Counted from the stretch's first letter, positions 1 through 7,425 are shown. The stretch: 9,449 nucleotides of DNA from Alphaproteobacteria bacterium (GCA_025998775.1 BNWK01000048.1:1-9449); one strand, 5' to 3'. Program-made: numbers and translations. The notes: generated by a model not told the origin, from the letters alone.

Positions 1-239
1 TCAGAGACTGTATAAAGTCATTCTTCAAAAAAACATGGACTGATATTGCCCAATCAATGCGCAGTTGTATTACCGACAAGTTTCAAGCCATCACAAAACC
101 AAACTTCTCAACTTGATTGGGTATATTTGTGCCACTTTTTATGTTTGAATCAATTTTGTGCACTAGTTCTCTCATAATGTTGGACATAATACTTGCTATT
201 GTCATAGGATTCCTATATTTCAAAAAAAAGCGGTGATGC
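1..239. other. Left-edge region without a convincing complete gene
   Basis: No full-length gene is visible upstream of nuoL. In the + frame starting at base 3, an open stretch runs in from the left edge and stops at TGA 114-116. It reads as a mostly polar, basic peptide ending KPNFST and could be the C-terminus of an upstream gene, but I do not recognise it. The other two + frames are broken by stops at 13-15, 41-43, 144-146 and 172-174. A minus-strand frame (83-271) overlaps the nuoL start, has no family resemblance and is probably a shadow. A short inverted repeat, ATAGGA-t-TCCTAT, lies at 204-216. It is not followed by a T-run, so it is not an intrinsic terminator. No tRNA-like fold was seen. 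Confidence 0.5.
117..236 (+). pseudogene. Possible 3' remnant of nuoK (complex I subunit K)
   Basis: After the stop at 114-116 the same frame stays open for 39 codons to TGA 234-236, only three bases before the nuoL ATG. The internal ATG at 141 would give 31 residues. The product is a hydrophobic segment, LIMLDIILAIVIGFLYF, capped by KKKR. In alphaproteobacteria nuoK directly precedes nuoL, and NuoK ends with a third membrane helix carrying an essential Glu (AAAEAAIGLA) followed by a basic RNR or RRR motif. Here an Asp lies the same distance (12 residues) from the Phe that precedes the basic cap. The first two NuoK helices are not recognisable in any frame of the available sequence, and no ribosome binding site precedes 117, 129 or 141. 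It may be a decayed nuoK, an unrelated small membrane peptide or chance. Confidence 0.25.
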
Positions 240-2027
240 ATGGAATACATAGTGTTATCCCAACTGATCACACTTATTCTCGGGATTATTTTACAGCAAC
301 AAAACTTCGTTGAATCTGAAAAATATAAGAAACTGCTGCATTATGTACCGATGTCTTCCTGTATCACGGCGATCGTTTCTATCGTTTTTTTTGTTATGCA
401 AATAAGAAACCCGTCCGTTGTATATCATAATTTATGCGATTTATGTCTCTCAAAGGGGATTACATTTTCCTTTGGATTACTGTCAGATTCGCTAAGCATA
501 ACAATTAGTTGCGTCGTATCCATCATAGTGGCACTTTCCAACTTTTATTCCATTGGATACATAAAGAAAAATACGAATACATACTTGCTTTATATAAATG
601 CACTGTCACTTGCCATGATTATTTTCGTTGCTGCCAATAGTCTTCTGCAATCCTACGTAGCATTGGAATTCATGGTAATAATCATGTATTTGATTTCTCG
701 TTCCAATAAAAAAAACGAGTCGATCGGATCTGCAATTGTTTTTCCGCACAAATGGGCCAATGTTGGATTTATCGTATCCATGATTGTAATAATGTATACT
801 TTTCAGTCGGTTGATTTCGATGACATCAACAAATTTTCCATGCAAAACGATGAGCAGCTCAGCGTATTGGAATTTATTTCGATATTTATGCTGCTGGCAG
901 TGTTTGTGAAAACTGCTCAGTTTGGTTTCTCCAGCTGGTTGCAAAAAACAGAGACATTTTCTATTCCATTAGCCGCTGTTGTACAGTCGTCAACGGTTGC
1001 TCCGTGCGGAATATTCCTACTAATACGACTCCAAACCATATTCGAGTGCAGTGAGTTTGTTCAGAACATTACTATTATTGTAGGTTCATTTTCGGCGATA
1101 TTTTTCGCGGTGAAAGCAATGTTTTCGTTCAACGTAAATCGGATTCTCATCTATTCCACCTGCTCCCAAATTGGTCTAATGATTATAGCCTGCGGATTCT
1201 CTGCCTATGGAGTCGCAATTATTTTATTCGTTACCCATGCATTTTCCAAGGCTATTCTGGCATTTGTTATTGGATCGGTGGTTTACGCTTTATCCGGAGA
1301 GCAAAACCTACACAATATGGGGGGATTATTCGAATTACTTCCAAAAACATATTATTTGTTTATTTCCGCAACGGCGTCCATGATATGTCTACCTCTGATG
1401 TCATCCTACTACGCCTATAAAGTGTTTTTGGGAGAGATCATAAACGGAGAAATGTATCCATTGGCACTGATATCGATTATTGCGACTTCAATCCTCACAA
1501 GCACTTACATGTTCCGCATGATATATAAAATATTTCACGGTCAAAAAAGTCTGGATGAAACCATCTTGGCATACATGAATGAAGATAATGTATACATGAA
1601 TCGAGTATCATATGTTGCCTTATTTTTCGCGACTTTTTCCGGAGTTGTTTTTTATTACGCTGCATATGCGGACGAAGTCTGGAGAGATATTTTTGCATTT
1701 TCCAATAACCGCGCTCATTCTAGAATTCTGTTATTTATTTTTATAAATCTACTGGGAATCGTTTTTGCAACAATAGCATGTAAATCAGTAAGAGCAATAG
1801 TTATTCATGATTATTTTAACCTTCATCGATTGAATATCCAGTGGTTGCACCACGGGCGTTTTATAAGTAAGTGGTTGCACCAGAAGCATTTTATGAATAC
1901 TGCACGCACATATATCGAAATCCTGTTGAACAAAACAGAAAAGTATGATTCTGCAGCAATTGGTTCCGTATGCATTGTTTTAATTATGTCTTCATATCTA
2001 GCAATACGGATAACCAACCTACCATGA
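240..2027 (+). CDS. nuoL: NADH-quinone oxidoreductase subunit L (complex I)
   Basis: This is the largest antiporter-like subunit of the proton-pumping NADH:quinone oxidoreductase in the cytoplasmic membrane, at the distal tip of the membrane arm. At 595 residues it is slightly shorter than E. coli NuoL (613). The protein is hydrophobic with many membrane segments. Diagnostic stretches are VKTAQFGFSSWL (223-234), RILIYSTCSQIG (301-312), VTHAFSKAIL (331-340), EQNLHNMGGL (354-363) and STYMFRMIYKIFHG (421-434). The last matches the NuoL-specific FRM..FHG region, which separates it from NuoM and NuoN. Channel residues equivalent to E. coli E144, K229, H338, K342 and K399 are kept (E143, K224, H333, K337, K394). 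H254 and H334 are replaced by Q249 and L329. The C-terminal region (about 520-570), where the long lateral helix should lie, is divergent and contains a 10-residue tandem duplication. The start follows a weak GCGGTGA. The stop overlaps nuoM by ATGA. Confidence 0.9.
   Translation: MEYIVLSQLITLILGIILQQQNFVESEKYKKLLHYVPMSSCITAIVSIVFFVMQIRNPSVVYHNLCDLCLSKGITFSFGLLSDSLSITISCVVSIIVALSNFYSIGYIKKNTNTYLLYINALSLAMIIFVAANSLLQSYVALEFMVIIMYLISRSNKKNESIGSAIVFPHKWANVGFIVSMIVIMYTFQSVDFDDINKFSMQNDEQLSVLEFISIFMLLAVFVKTAQFGFSSWLQKTETFSIPLAAVVQSSTVAPCGIFLLIRLQTIFECSEFVQNITIIVGSFSAIFFAVKAMFSFNVNRILIYSTCSQIGLMIIACGFSAYGVAIILFVTHAFSKAILAFVIGSVVYALSGEQNLHNMGGLFELLPKTYYLFISATASMICLPLMSSYYAYKVFLGEIINGEMYPLALISIIATSILTSTYMFRMIYKIFHGQKSLDETILAYMNEDNVYMNRVSYVALFFATFSGVVFYYAAYADEVWRDIFAFSNNRAHSRILLFIFINLLGIVFATIACKSVRAIVIHDYFNLHRLNIQWLHHGRFISKWLHQKHFMNTARTYIEILLNKTEKYDSAAIGSVCIVLIMSSYLAIRITNLP
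1840..1899 (+). repeat. In-frame 30-bp tandem duplication inside nuoL
   Basis: Two adjacent 30-bp units, 1840-1869 and 1870-1899, both begin AGTGGTTGCACCA and share a central GC-TTTTAT block; 24 of 30 positions match. They encode WLHHGRFISK and WLHQKHFMNT (residues 535-554) in the region expected to form the lateral helix of NuoL. Because the period is a multiple of three, the reading frame is kept. The divergence between copies suggests the duplication is not recent. Confidence 0.8.
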
Positions 2028-3430
2028 TAGATAACTTATTCTCTTACAGTGCTTTACTTTTTGTGATTCTTATACCGTTGATCAGCGCACTTTGCATAAC
2101 AAAAATAGACGAAGAAAGTCTGCAATCAAATATAAAATTGGTTGGCATGTGGTCTTCGGGATTTGTCTTTGCTCTAACGACCGGATTATTGTTATTTTCC
2201 GATAACTCTGCAGCCATATATTCATACGGGTATTTTTTGCTAAGCATAAATGGAGTATCGATATACTTCATGGAGGTCACGGCGTTCATAACACTACTGT
2301 GTACTATAATCGCTAAAAATGAAATAAATCACGATGTAAAAAAAATCAACATAATGGTGATGATTATCGAATCATCGCTGCTAATGCTATTTTCCACGAC
2401 AAACATCCTAATCTATTCCTGTTTATTGGAAGTCATTGTATTAACTTCATATTTTCTGGTGGGATTTTTCTCAACAAAACGCGAATACCCATCAAAGGAT
2501 CTTATTATATTATTTTTCGGAGTAATTTTTGTGATACTTGGAACGATGTACATGATAAGCGTAACTGGCGCAAAAGAAATACATATTCTATCGAAGTACA
2601 GTCTCTCATTCAATCAGGAGTTGATATTCTTTGTGACATTTTTCATCGGATTATACTGCATATCCGGATTATTTCCCTTGCACCTATGGACTGCGGACAG
2701 TTATCCAACTTCAGTTTTTATATTATTGTTGGGAGCAATATCACTGATTGGCGGATTCGGTGTTATAAACATACTAATTCCAATCGCCAAAAACGTATAT
2801 CTGCAGATGCACGGTTGTGTGTCATACTTAGTTTTGATATCCGTAATCTATTTCACATTATCAGCAAGCATTCAAAAGAATCCACAGCAGATTCTATCGC
2901 ATATTTCAAGTGCAAACATCTCCGTCTCTCTAATTGGCATATTCTCGTGTCACGTGGAAGGAATGGTCGGAGCCATCTATATTATGATGACGAACAGCAT
3001 AACTGTGACTGCGCTGCTGGTAATCATGCATGCGATTGGCAAAAACGACAAAGAAGATCGATTATTATGCTCGCTATCATTGACAAAAATATCGATTGTT
3101 CCTACGCTTACAATTTTATCGATGCCATTACTGCCGTTTTTCTATGGGGAATTTCTCATAATATACAGTGTGTTATGTGAAAATCGCACATTTGGTGTAC
3201 TGCTATGCTCCATCTTAATGCCAGGAATGTTTTTGGCGATAAAAGCTTTCTGCACACAATTTGATATTGGAATCGAGAAAAAAATTAGCTGCTACGATTT
3301 TTTCTATCTAATACCTCCGGCAGTATTCATAGCGGTTCTTGGTACTTACGTTACGAGTAATATCACAACCATGGGGAAATACGTATCTTGGATTATTCCG
3401 CAGAATGAAATAAAGGGAATACAGGCATGA
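2024..3430 (+). CDS. nuoM: NADH-quinone oxidoreductase subunit M, divergent
   Basis: This is the second antiporter-like membrane subunit of complex I, identified by position between nuoL and nuoN and by retained motifs: LLEVIVLTSYFLVGF (134-148, with the Glu equivalent to E. coli E144 at 136), FPLHLWTAD (217-225) and FFYGEFLII (372-380, Glu equivalent to E407 at 376). The longest frame begins at 1970, but I take ATG 2024. It forms an ATGA overlap with the nuoL stop, as nuoM/nuoN does, and gives the expected hydrophobic first helix. The product is 468 residues against 509 in E. coli. In near-ungapped alignment to E. coli NuoM (recalled from memory) the channel residues K234, K265, H322 and H348 become I213, L241, N298 and N324. 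The DIKR motif becomes NPQQ. The frame is intact and many-helix topology remains, so it is probably expressed. Whether it still pumps protons is uncertain. Confidence 0.85.
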   Translation: MIDNLFSYSALLFVILIPLISALCITKIDEESLQSNIKLVGMWSSGFVFALTTGLLLFSDNSAAIYSYGYFLLSINGVSIYFMEVTAFITLLCTIIAKNEINHDVKKINIMVMIIESSLLMLFSTTNILIYSCLLEVIVLTSYFLVGFFSTKREYPSKDLIILFFGVIFVILGTMYMISVTGAKEIHILSKYSLSFNQELIFFVTFFIGLYCISGLFPLHLWTADSYPTSVFILLLGAISLIGGFGVINILIPIAKNVYLQMHGCVSYLVLISVIYFTLSASIQKNPQQILSHISSANISVSLIGIFSCHVEGMVGAIYIMMTNSITVTALLVIMHAIGKNDKEDRLLCSLSLTKISIVPTLTILSMPLLPFFYGEFLIIYSVLCENRTFGVLLCSILMPGMFLAIKAFCTQFDIGIEKKISCYDFFYLIPPAVFIAVLGTYVTSNITTMGKYVSWIIPQNEIKGIQA

Positions 3431-4803
3431 TCGGTGATTTTTTCCCAGAGCTTTTATTATTCTGCTACTGTATAACTGTGATGCTTGCGAAGCGTTTCTA
3501 TCAAAGGGAAATAAAATGGCCGCCTGTATTACTTCTGGCAGCGCTTGCATGTTTTATGGGAGGAGATGATTCTCAGAAATCGTATTTATTCGAGTATAAA
3601 TATTACGAATCATTACTGAAGGTTACAGTATTAATTGCTGCATTTTTGATATGTCGTTTCACCAACGAAAGTGATTTTCGAGAGCATATGTTGCTTATGG
3701 TTTCCACTTTCGGATGCATAGCGACGTTTTCTTCATGTAATCTTGTTTCGATGTTATGTGTGCTGGAAGTATCTGTCATTCCCATATATTTTGTGGTTGC
3801 ACCAGTGCGTGCCGCACCTGCGTTTACTAATGGAGTTGCGCGCATTATTGCATATGGAATAGCCAGCACAATTATATTTATTGTTTCCATATGTATGATG
3901 TATATTTCCATAAGATTTTATAACTTCAGTGACATTCGCTACGCCTTTTCCTTTTTTTCCAAACAGGACACTCTAAGTCTGTTGGCATCGGCGTTTATGT
4001 TGCTATCCATCTGCATAAAAATTGGTATATTCATGTGCCATTCGTGGATGATTGATGTGCTGAATGAAAAAATATCAAATGCCTTAATGATATTGGGAGT
4101 GCTGAGATTTTCTCTGGTAATAAGTTCCTATAAGTTGATAACTTCCGTTCTGTATCACATTGATATATCTGGGATAATCGTCATACTCTCGTGCATTTCG
4201 ATAATCTTCGGAAGTGTCTTGTTATCTTTCAACAACAACATAAAAAAAATCATCTGGTATTTATGCGTCTGTCATTCTGGAATAGTGCTTTTGTGTTGTT
4301 CCTGCAAGACATACACCGCCATGAAAAGCCTAATATGCATGGCGTTATCCGATTTGATTTCTGTCTCGGGGATACTAATGTTTTTGTTGGCCATAAAAAA
4401 GAGCAACAACAAAGATATAGAGCATATCCGCGATCTGAATGCCCTATCCAAATGGGACACACAAACGGCGATATCATTATCTGTGTTTTTCATATCCATG
4501 TTTGGATTGCTACCGCTAGTTGGATTCTGGGGAAAATTTTATATGTTACTATCATTAATGGAGAAAAATCTCATATGCCCTGTAATCGCGCTATCTTTTT
4601 CTCTGCTTATCAGTCTGATTTGTGCTGCAAAATTACTGGACGCCATTTGGTTTGGAGAACTAGATGAAAATCATTCGTTCAAGACAAACAACGATACACT
4701 AATCAAAGGAATTAATCTGCTTCCATATCTGACTATCATATCCATTCCATTTGCTCTCAAAATAGCGTACCTTATGAGAATAGATTTGTATTTCATACGA
4801 TAG
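3427..4803 (+). CDS. nuoN: NADH-quinone oxidoreductase subunit N (complex I)
   Basis: This is the third antiporter-like subunit of complex I, adjoining the small membrane subunits. At 458 residues it is close to the family length (about 485 in E. coli). Recognisable stretches are VLEVSVIPIYFV (112-123, conserved Glu at 114), CIKIGIFMCHSWMIDV (196-211, conserved Lys at 198), NIKKIIWYLCVCHSG (271-285) and LLPLVGFWGKFYML (361-374, Lys370 in the GFxGKF motif specific to NuoN). The second channel lysine (E. coli K247) appears as Arg227. Unlike the neighbouring NuoM, this subunit keeps a plausible set of charged channel residues. The start ATG overlaps the nuoM stop (ATGA), implying translational coupling. 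The stop TAG lies five bases before the birA start. Many membrane segments are visible along the whole length. Confidence 0.9.
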   Translation: MIGDFFPELLLFCYCITVMLAKRFYQREIKWPPVLLLAALACFMGGDDSQKSYLFEYKYYESLLKVTVLIAAFLICRFTNESDFREHMLLMVSTFGCIATFSSCNLVSMLCVLEVSVIPIYFVVAPVRAAPAFTNGVARIIAYGIASTIIFIVSICMMYISIRFYNFSDIRYAFSFFSKQDTLSLLASAFMLLSICIKIGIFMCHSWMIDVLNEKISNALMILGVLRFSLVISSYKLITSVLYHIDISGIIVILSCISIIFGSVLLSFNNNIKKIIWYLCVCHSGIVLLCCSCKTYTAMKSLICMALSDLISVSGILMFLLAIKKSNNKDIEHIRDLNALSKWDTQTAISLSVFFISMFGLLPLVGFWGKFYMLLSLMEKNLICPVIALSFSLLISLICAAKLLDAIWFGELDENHSFKTNNDTLIKGINLLPYLTIISIPFALKIAYLMRIDLYFIR

Positions 4804-4808
4804 GACTT

Positions 4809-5576
4809 ATGCAAATAATAAGATTCAACATAATTGATAGTACACACACTTATGCCCTAAAGCTGATAGGTGAGCCAGAAACAAGCGAGTGCGCCATAAT
4901 CGCGGACCAACAAACCAATGGTGTCGGCAGATGCAATCGCAAGTGGATATCTGATCGCGGAAATCTGTTCGTTTCCATCGTAATGAAGCTACCGAAAAAA
5001 ATGGATCTTGGGAAAATCTCGCTAACAGTTGCATGTGCAGTTAGGGATACGATAGCGCATTTTGTCGGAGACTCCAGCGATCTTACGCTCCATTGGGCTA
5101 ACGATGTTTACCACAAAGACAGGAAGATAAGCGGCATACTAATAGCTGTTGCCGGAGAATGGATGGTGATTAGTGTCGGTATAAATGTAAACTCCTCTCC
5201 AAAACGTCACGTTGGATCCGCTGATAATGATAAAACATGTATACTGCAAGCACTTAATGATAAAGCGCGTGTGCTACAAGCACTTCCTCCTATGAGTGTA
5301 TTTAATATATTGATAGCAAACATAGATAAGTGGCTTCTCCTATTGGAAAAGTCAGATTTTTCTTGTATAAGGTCTTATTGGTTACGAAATATTAACGGAA
5401 TAAAATGTAATGTTGTTGTAAAGAATGGGGTAGAGTCCGTTTCTGGGCTATTTTACGATCTAGATGAATCCGGCAGATTGGTTTTGGAAAGAAATGGCGA
5501 GTATTTGTTTATATCCAGTGGTGATCTATTCTTAAATCAAGAAGGAATTGTGGTAAGTAATGAAAAAGAAATCTGA
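4809..5576 (+). CDS. birA: Biotin--[acetyl-CoA-carboxylase] ligase, monofunctional
   Basis: This cytoplasmic enzyme activates biotin with ATP and attaches it to the lysine of the biotin carboxyl carrier protein of acetyl-CoA carboxylase. At 255 residues it starts directly with the catalytic domain, lacking the N-terminal winged-helix repressor domain of E. coli BirA. It is therefore expected not to regulate transcription. Visible motifs are DST (10-12), the biotinyl-AMP loop GVGRCNRKW (38-46), HWAND (95-99, KWPND in most homologues), DRKISGIL (104-111, catalytic Lys106) and GINVN (124-128). A C-terminal SH3-like domain follows from about 195. An odd 10-residue tandem repeat occupies 140-159. 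TAGGA, which includes the nuoN stop, is a closely spaced ribosome binding site. The gene end overlaps rnj by 17 bases. birA after nuoN is the normal alphaproteobacterial order. Confidence 0.92.
   Translation: MQIIRFNIIDSTHTYALKLIGEPETSECAIIADQQTNGVGRCNRKWISDRGNLFVSIVMKLPKKMDLGKISLTVACAVRDTIAHFVGDSSDLTLHWANDVYHKDRKISGILIAVAGEWMVISVGINVNSSPKRHVGSADNDKTCILQALNDKARVLQALPPMSVFNILIANIDKWLLLLEKSDFSCIRSYWLRNINGIKCNVVVKNGVESVSGLFYDLDESGRLVLERNGEYLFISSGDLFLNQEGIVVSNEKEI
5226..5285 (+). repeat. In-frame 30-bp tandem duplication inside birA
   Basis: Two adjacent units, 5226-5255 and 5256-5285, both begin AATGATAAA and end CAAGCACTT; 24 of 30 positions match. They encode NDKTCILQAL and NDKARVLQAL (residues 140-159). 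The repeat lies between the GINVN motif and the helix leading to KWLLLLEK, where homologues usually have a shorter linker. The period is a multiple of three, so the frame is kept. Five of the six differences are A/G transitions and the sixth is T/C. Confidence 0.85.
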
Positions 5577-7227
5577 AAAAACCAATCTAAGTGGTTTGAA
5601 TTTTATATCCATTGGCGGATGCTCGGAAATCGGAATGAATTTGTACGCGTATGTCATGAATGATCAATGGATACTTGTGGATATGGGAATGGGATTCGAT
5701 AACAATCTCGGCAGAGAATTGTTGGTACCATCTCCGGATACTCTCATAAAAAACAAATCAAAAATAAAGGCTTTGTTTATAACTCACTCACACGAAGATC
5801 ACATAGGTGCAATTCCTTACATATGGTCGATGGTCGGATGCCCCATCTATGCACGTCCATTTGCCCTTGAGATGATAAAGGACCGCTTGCAGCAGTTCGG
5901 TATTGAAAAAGATGTTCCACTCATAAAAGCATCCGTTGGTACAACCATATCCGTTGGAGATTTCGATGTTGAATATATTCCTGTTGCACATTCAACGCCG
6001 GAATCTTCTGCGTTAGCTATCAAGACTTCAGAAGGCGTGATAATTCACACTGGCGACTGGCGATTGGACGACAATCCTGTGCTCGGCTCCAAAACTGATG
6101 AAAAACGATTCGAGGAATATGGGGATTCCGGCATCCTTGCTCTTGTGTGTGATTCAACCAACGTATTTAGGGAAGATAGATTCGGATCAGAAAAACAAGT
6201 TCGGGAGAATCTCATTAAAATCGTAGGAAAGCACACGAAAAATCGCATTTTGATAACTTGCTTTGCATCGAACTTAGCGAGATTGGAAAGTTGCTACATT
6301 GCAGCGAAAGAAAACGGACGTCAGATGGTGGTTGCTGGCAGATCAATCAAAAGAATCGAGAAGATAGCGAAATTATCCGGATATCTCTCGTCAGTACCAG
6401 CTTTTCTGGATGAAAGAAAAGCTAACTCTCTGGATCCGGCGAGAACATTAGTGGTATGCACAGGGAGTCAAGGGGAACCGACTTCTGCTCTAGCGAAAAT
6501 AGCAGAAGGCAGTCACAAGAGCGTATCCCTCCTCAAAGACGATATAGTGATATTTTCTTCGAGAGTCATTCCGGGAAACGAAAAATCCGTTCTCGATGTA
6601 CAGAATTCACTAACATCCAAAAACGTGAAGCTCATAATGGATGTGGATAGTGATATACATGCATCCGGACATCCGAGCAAGGCGGAACTGGTACACCTAT
6701 ATAATCTAACAAAACCCCAGATACTGGTACCAATACATGGTGAGACCGTACAACTGCACAAACATGCTGAAATAGGAAATGAGCACGGCATAAAAGATGT
6801 CATTATACCGCACGACGGATGCGTTCTAAAACTATCCAAAGATAATCCAAAAATAATCGACACTGTTCCTTGTGGTGTGCTTGCCGTGGACGGAAGTAAA
6901 CTTATACCAATCGATGGGATAGTCTATAAGCAGAGAAAAACATTATCGTCCAGCGGAGTAGTCAGTGCCTGTGTTAGTTACAACAGAGGATCAATAAAAT
7001 TATTAGATATGCAATGCGTTGGTATTTTCGAGAATTCCGAACAATTAGATGCGGACGATATCAAAAAGGACATCTCTTCGGAAATAAAATTATCTCTGGA
7101 AAACATCTTTAAAGGAAAAGGAAACGCAAAAGATATTAAGTCTTCCGTCGAGAAAATCATCCGTACCGCTTTTATTGATGCTCGAGGTAAAAAACCCGTC
7201 GTGTTTGTGCACGTAATTACAGTGTGA
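5560..7227 (+). CDS. rnj: Ribonuclease J
   Basis: This is a metallo-beta-lactamase/beta-CASP ribonuclease with 5'-to-3' exonuclease and endonuclease activity in mRNA turnover and rRNA maturation. At 555 residues it has normal family length. The N-terminal lactamase fold shows GGCSEIGMN (19-27), the zinc motif HSHEDH (76-81), His144 and GDW (165-167, metal-binding Asp166). The beta-CASP part shows CDSTN (197-201), FASNLARLES (235-244), GRSIKRI (260-266), TGSQGEP (301-307) and SSRVIPGNE (333-341). The last metal ligands follow in HASGH (367-371) and PIHGE (391-395). A C-terminal domain (about 465-555) ends KKPVVFVHVITV, as in full-length homologues. The start lies inside the last codons of birA after GGTAAG, suggesting coupled translation. 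In many alphaproteobacteria coaX sits between birA and rnj; it is absent here. Confidence 0.95.
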   Translation: MKKKSEKTNLSGLNFISIGGCSEIGMNLYAYVMNDQWILVDMGMGFDNNLGRELLVPSPDTLIKNKSKIKALFITHSHEDHIGAIPYIWSMVGCPIYARPFALEMIKDRLQQFGIEKDVPLIKASVGTTISVGDFDVEYIPVAHSTPESSALAIKTSEGVIIHTGDWRLDDNPVLGSKTDEKRFEEYGDSGILALVCDSTNVFREDRFGSEKQVRENLIKIVGKHTKNRILITCFASNLARLESCYIAAKENGRQMVVAGRSIKRIEKIAKLSGYLSSVPAFLDERKANSLDPARTLVVCTGSQGEPTSALAKIAEGSHKSVSLLKDDIVIFSSRVIPGNEKSVLDVQNSLTSKNVKLIMDVDSDIHASGHPSKAELVHLYNLTKPQILVPIHGETVQLHKHAEIGNEHGIKDVIIPHDGCVLKLSKDNPKIIDTVPCGVLAVDGSKLIPIDGIVYKQRKTLSSSGVVSACVSYNRGSIKLLDMQCVGIFENSEQLDADDIKKDISSEIKLSLENIFKGKGNAKDIKSSVEKIIRTAFIDARGKKPVVFVHVITV

Positions 7228-7425
7228 TGCCAACGTGAGACTGCGGTATAATAGCTCTTGTTTGCAATTGGCTCCGGTGCTGGCGTGCATATACCCATTC
7301 AAAGGTACGAAATTGGACTTTCTTTTTCCTGGATTCCTATGGAAACAAACATGATTTTTCTCAAACATCTTTAGTATTTCTTAAAATGTATTATAATCAT
7401 TCTGTTTTGCAGATGGTGAGTATAT
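7228..7425. other. Intergenic gap between rnj and hslV
   Basis: This is the longest non-coding stretch between genes in the window. No GC-rich hairpin with a T-run was found after rnj. A loose GCCAA/TTGGC pairing (7229-7233 with 7268-7272) has a 34-base loop and is not persuasive. Short open frames exist. One of about 39 codons starts at GTG 7235, and another contains IGSGAGVHIPIQRYEIGLSF. Neither has a ribosome binding site or a recognised family, and they may be remnants of a lost gene. Two perfect TATAAT hexamers occur, at 7247-7252 and 7392-7397. The region probably separates two transcription units. Confidence 0.45.
7392..7397 (+). promoter_or_regulatory. Putative -10 element for hslVU
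   Basis: A perfect TATAAT lies 28 bases upstream of the hslV start, inside a T/A-rich stretch. The best -35 at 16-bp spacing (TTTAGT, 7370-7375) matches TTGACA at only three positions. I see no clear sigma-32 heat-shock promoter, which might have been expected for hslVU. The hexamer alone is weak evidence in AT-rich DNA, but its place in the only sizeable gap fits. Confidence 0.35.

Noticed and set aside
114..116. TGA read as Trp (code 4), which would lengthen the frame before nuoL
   Set aside because: TGA ends nuoL, nuoM, birA, rnj and hslU at expected positions, and conserved Trp codons (HWAND in BirA, RWRRQ in HslU) are TGG.
204..216. Inverted repeat ATAGGA-t-TCCTAT considered as a terminator
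   Set aside because: It is followed by A's, not T's, on the + strand, and the T-run on the minus strand lies on the wrong side.
1970..2023. An 18-codon longer start for nuoM inside nuoL
   Set aside because: ATG 2024 gives an ATGA overlap exactly as at nuoM/nuoN and starts at a sensible first helix; the longer version adds a polar, non-family N-terminus.
2686..3180. A 164-codon + frame inside nuoM
   Set aside because: It lies in another frame of nuoM, has no family signature and is rich in Cys, His and Ser as expected for an out-of-frame reading.
3793..3805. A 13-base match, GTGGTTGCACCAG, between nuoN and the nuoL tandem repeat unit (1871-1883)
   Set aside because: One 13-base match in a window of this size is expected by chance, and it encodes unrelated residues in a different frame context.
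4191..4667. A 158-codon + frame inside nuoN
   Set aside because: It is fully covered by nuoN in another frame, with no ribosome binding site or domain.
7090..7368. A 92-codon minus-strand frame spanning the end of rnj and the gap
   Set aside because: Most of it is antisense to the RNase J C-terminal domain; it has no recognisable motif and no good start signal.
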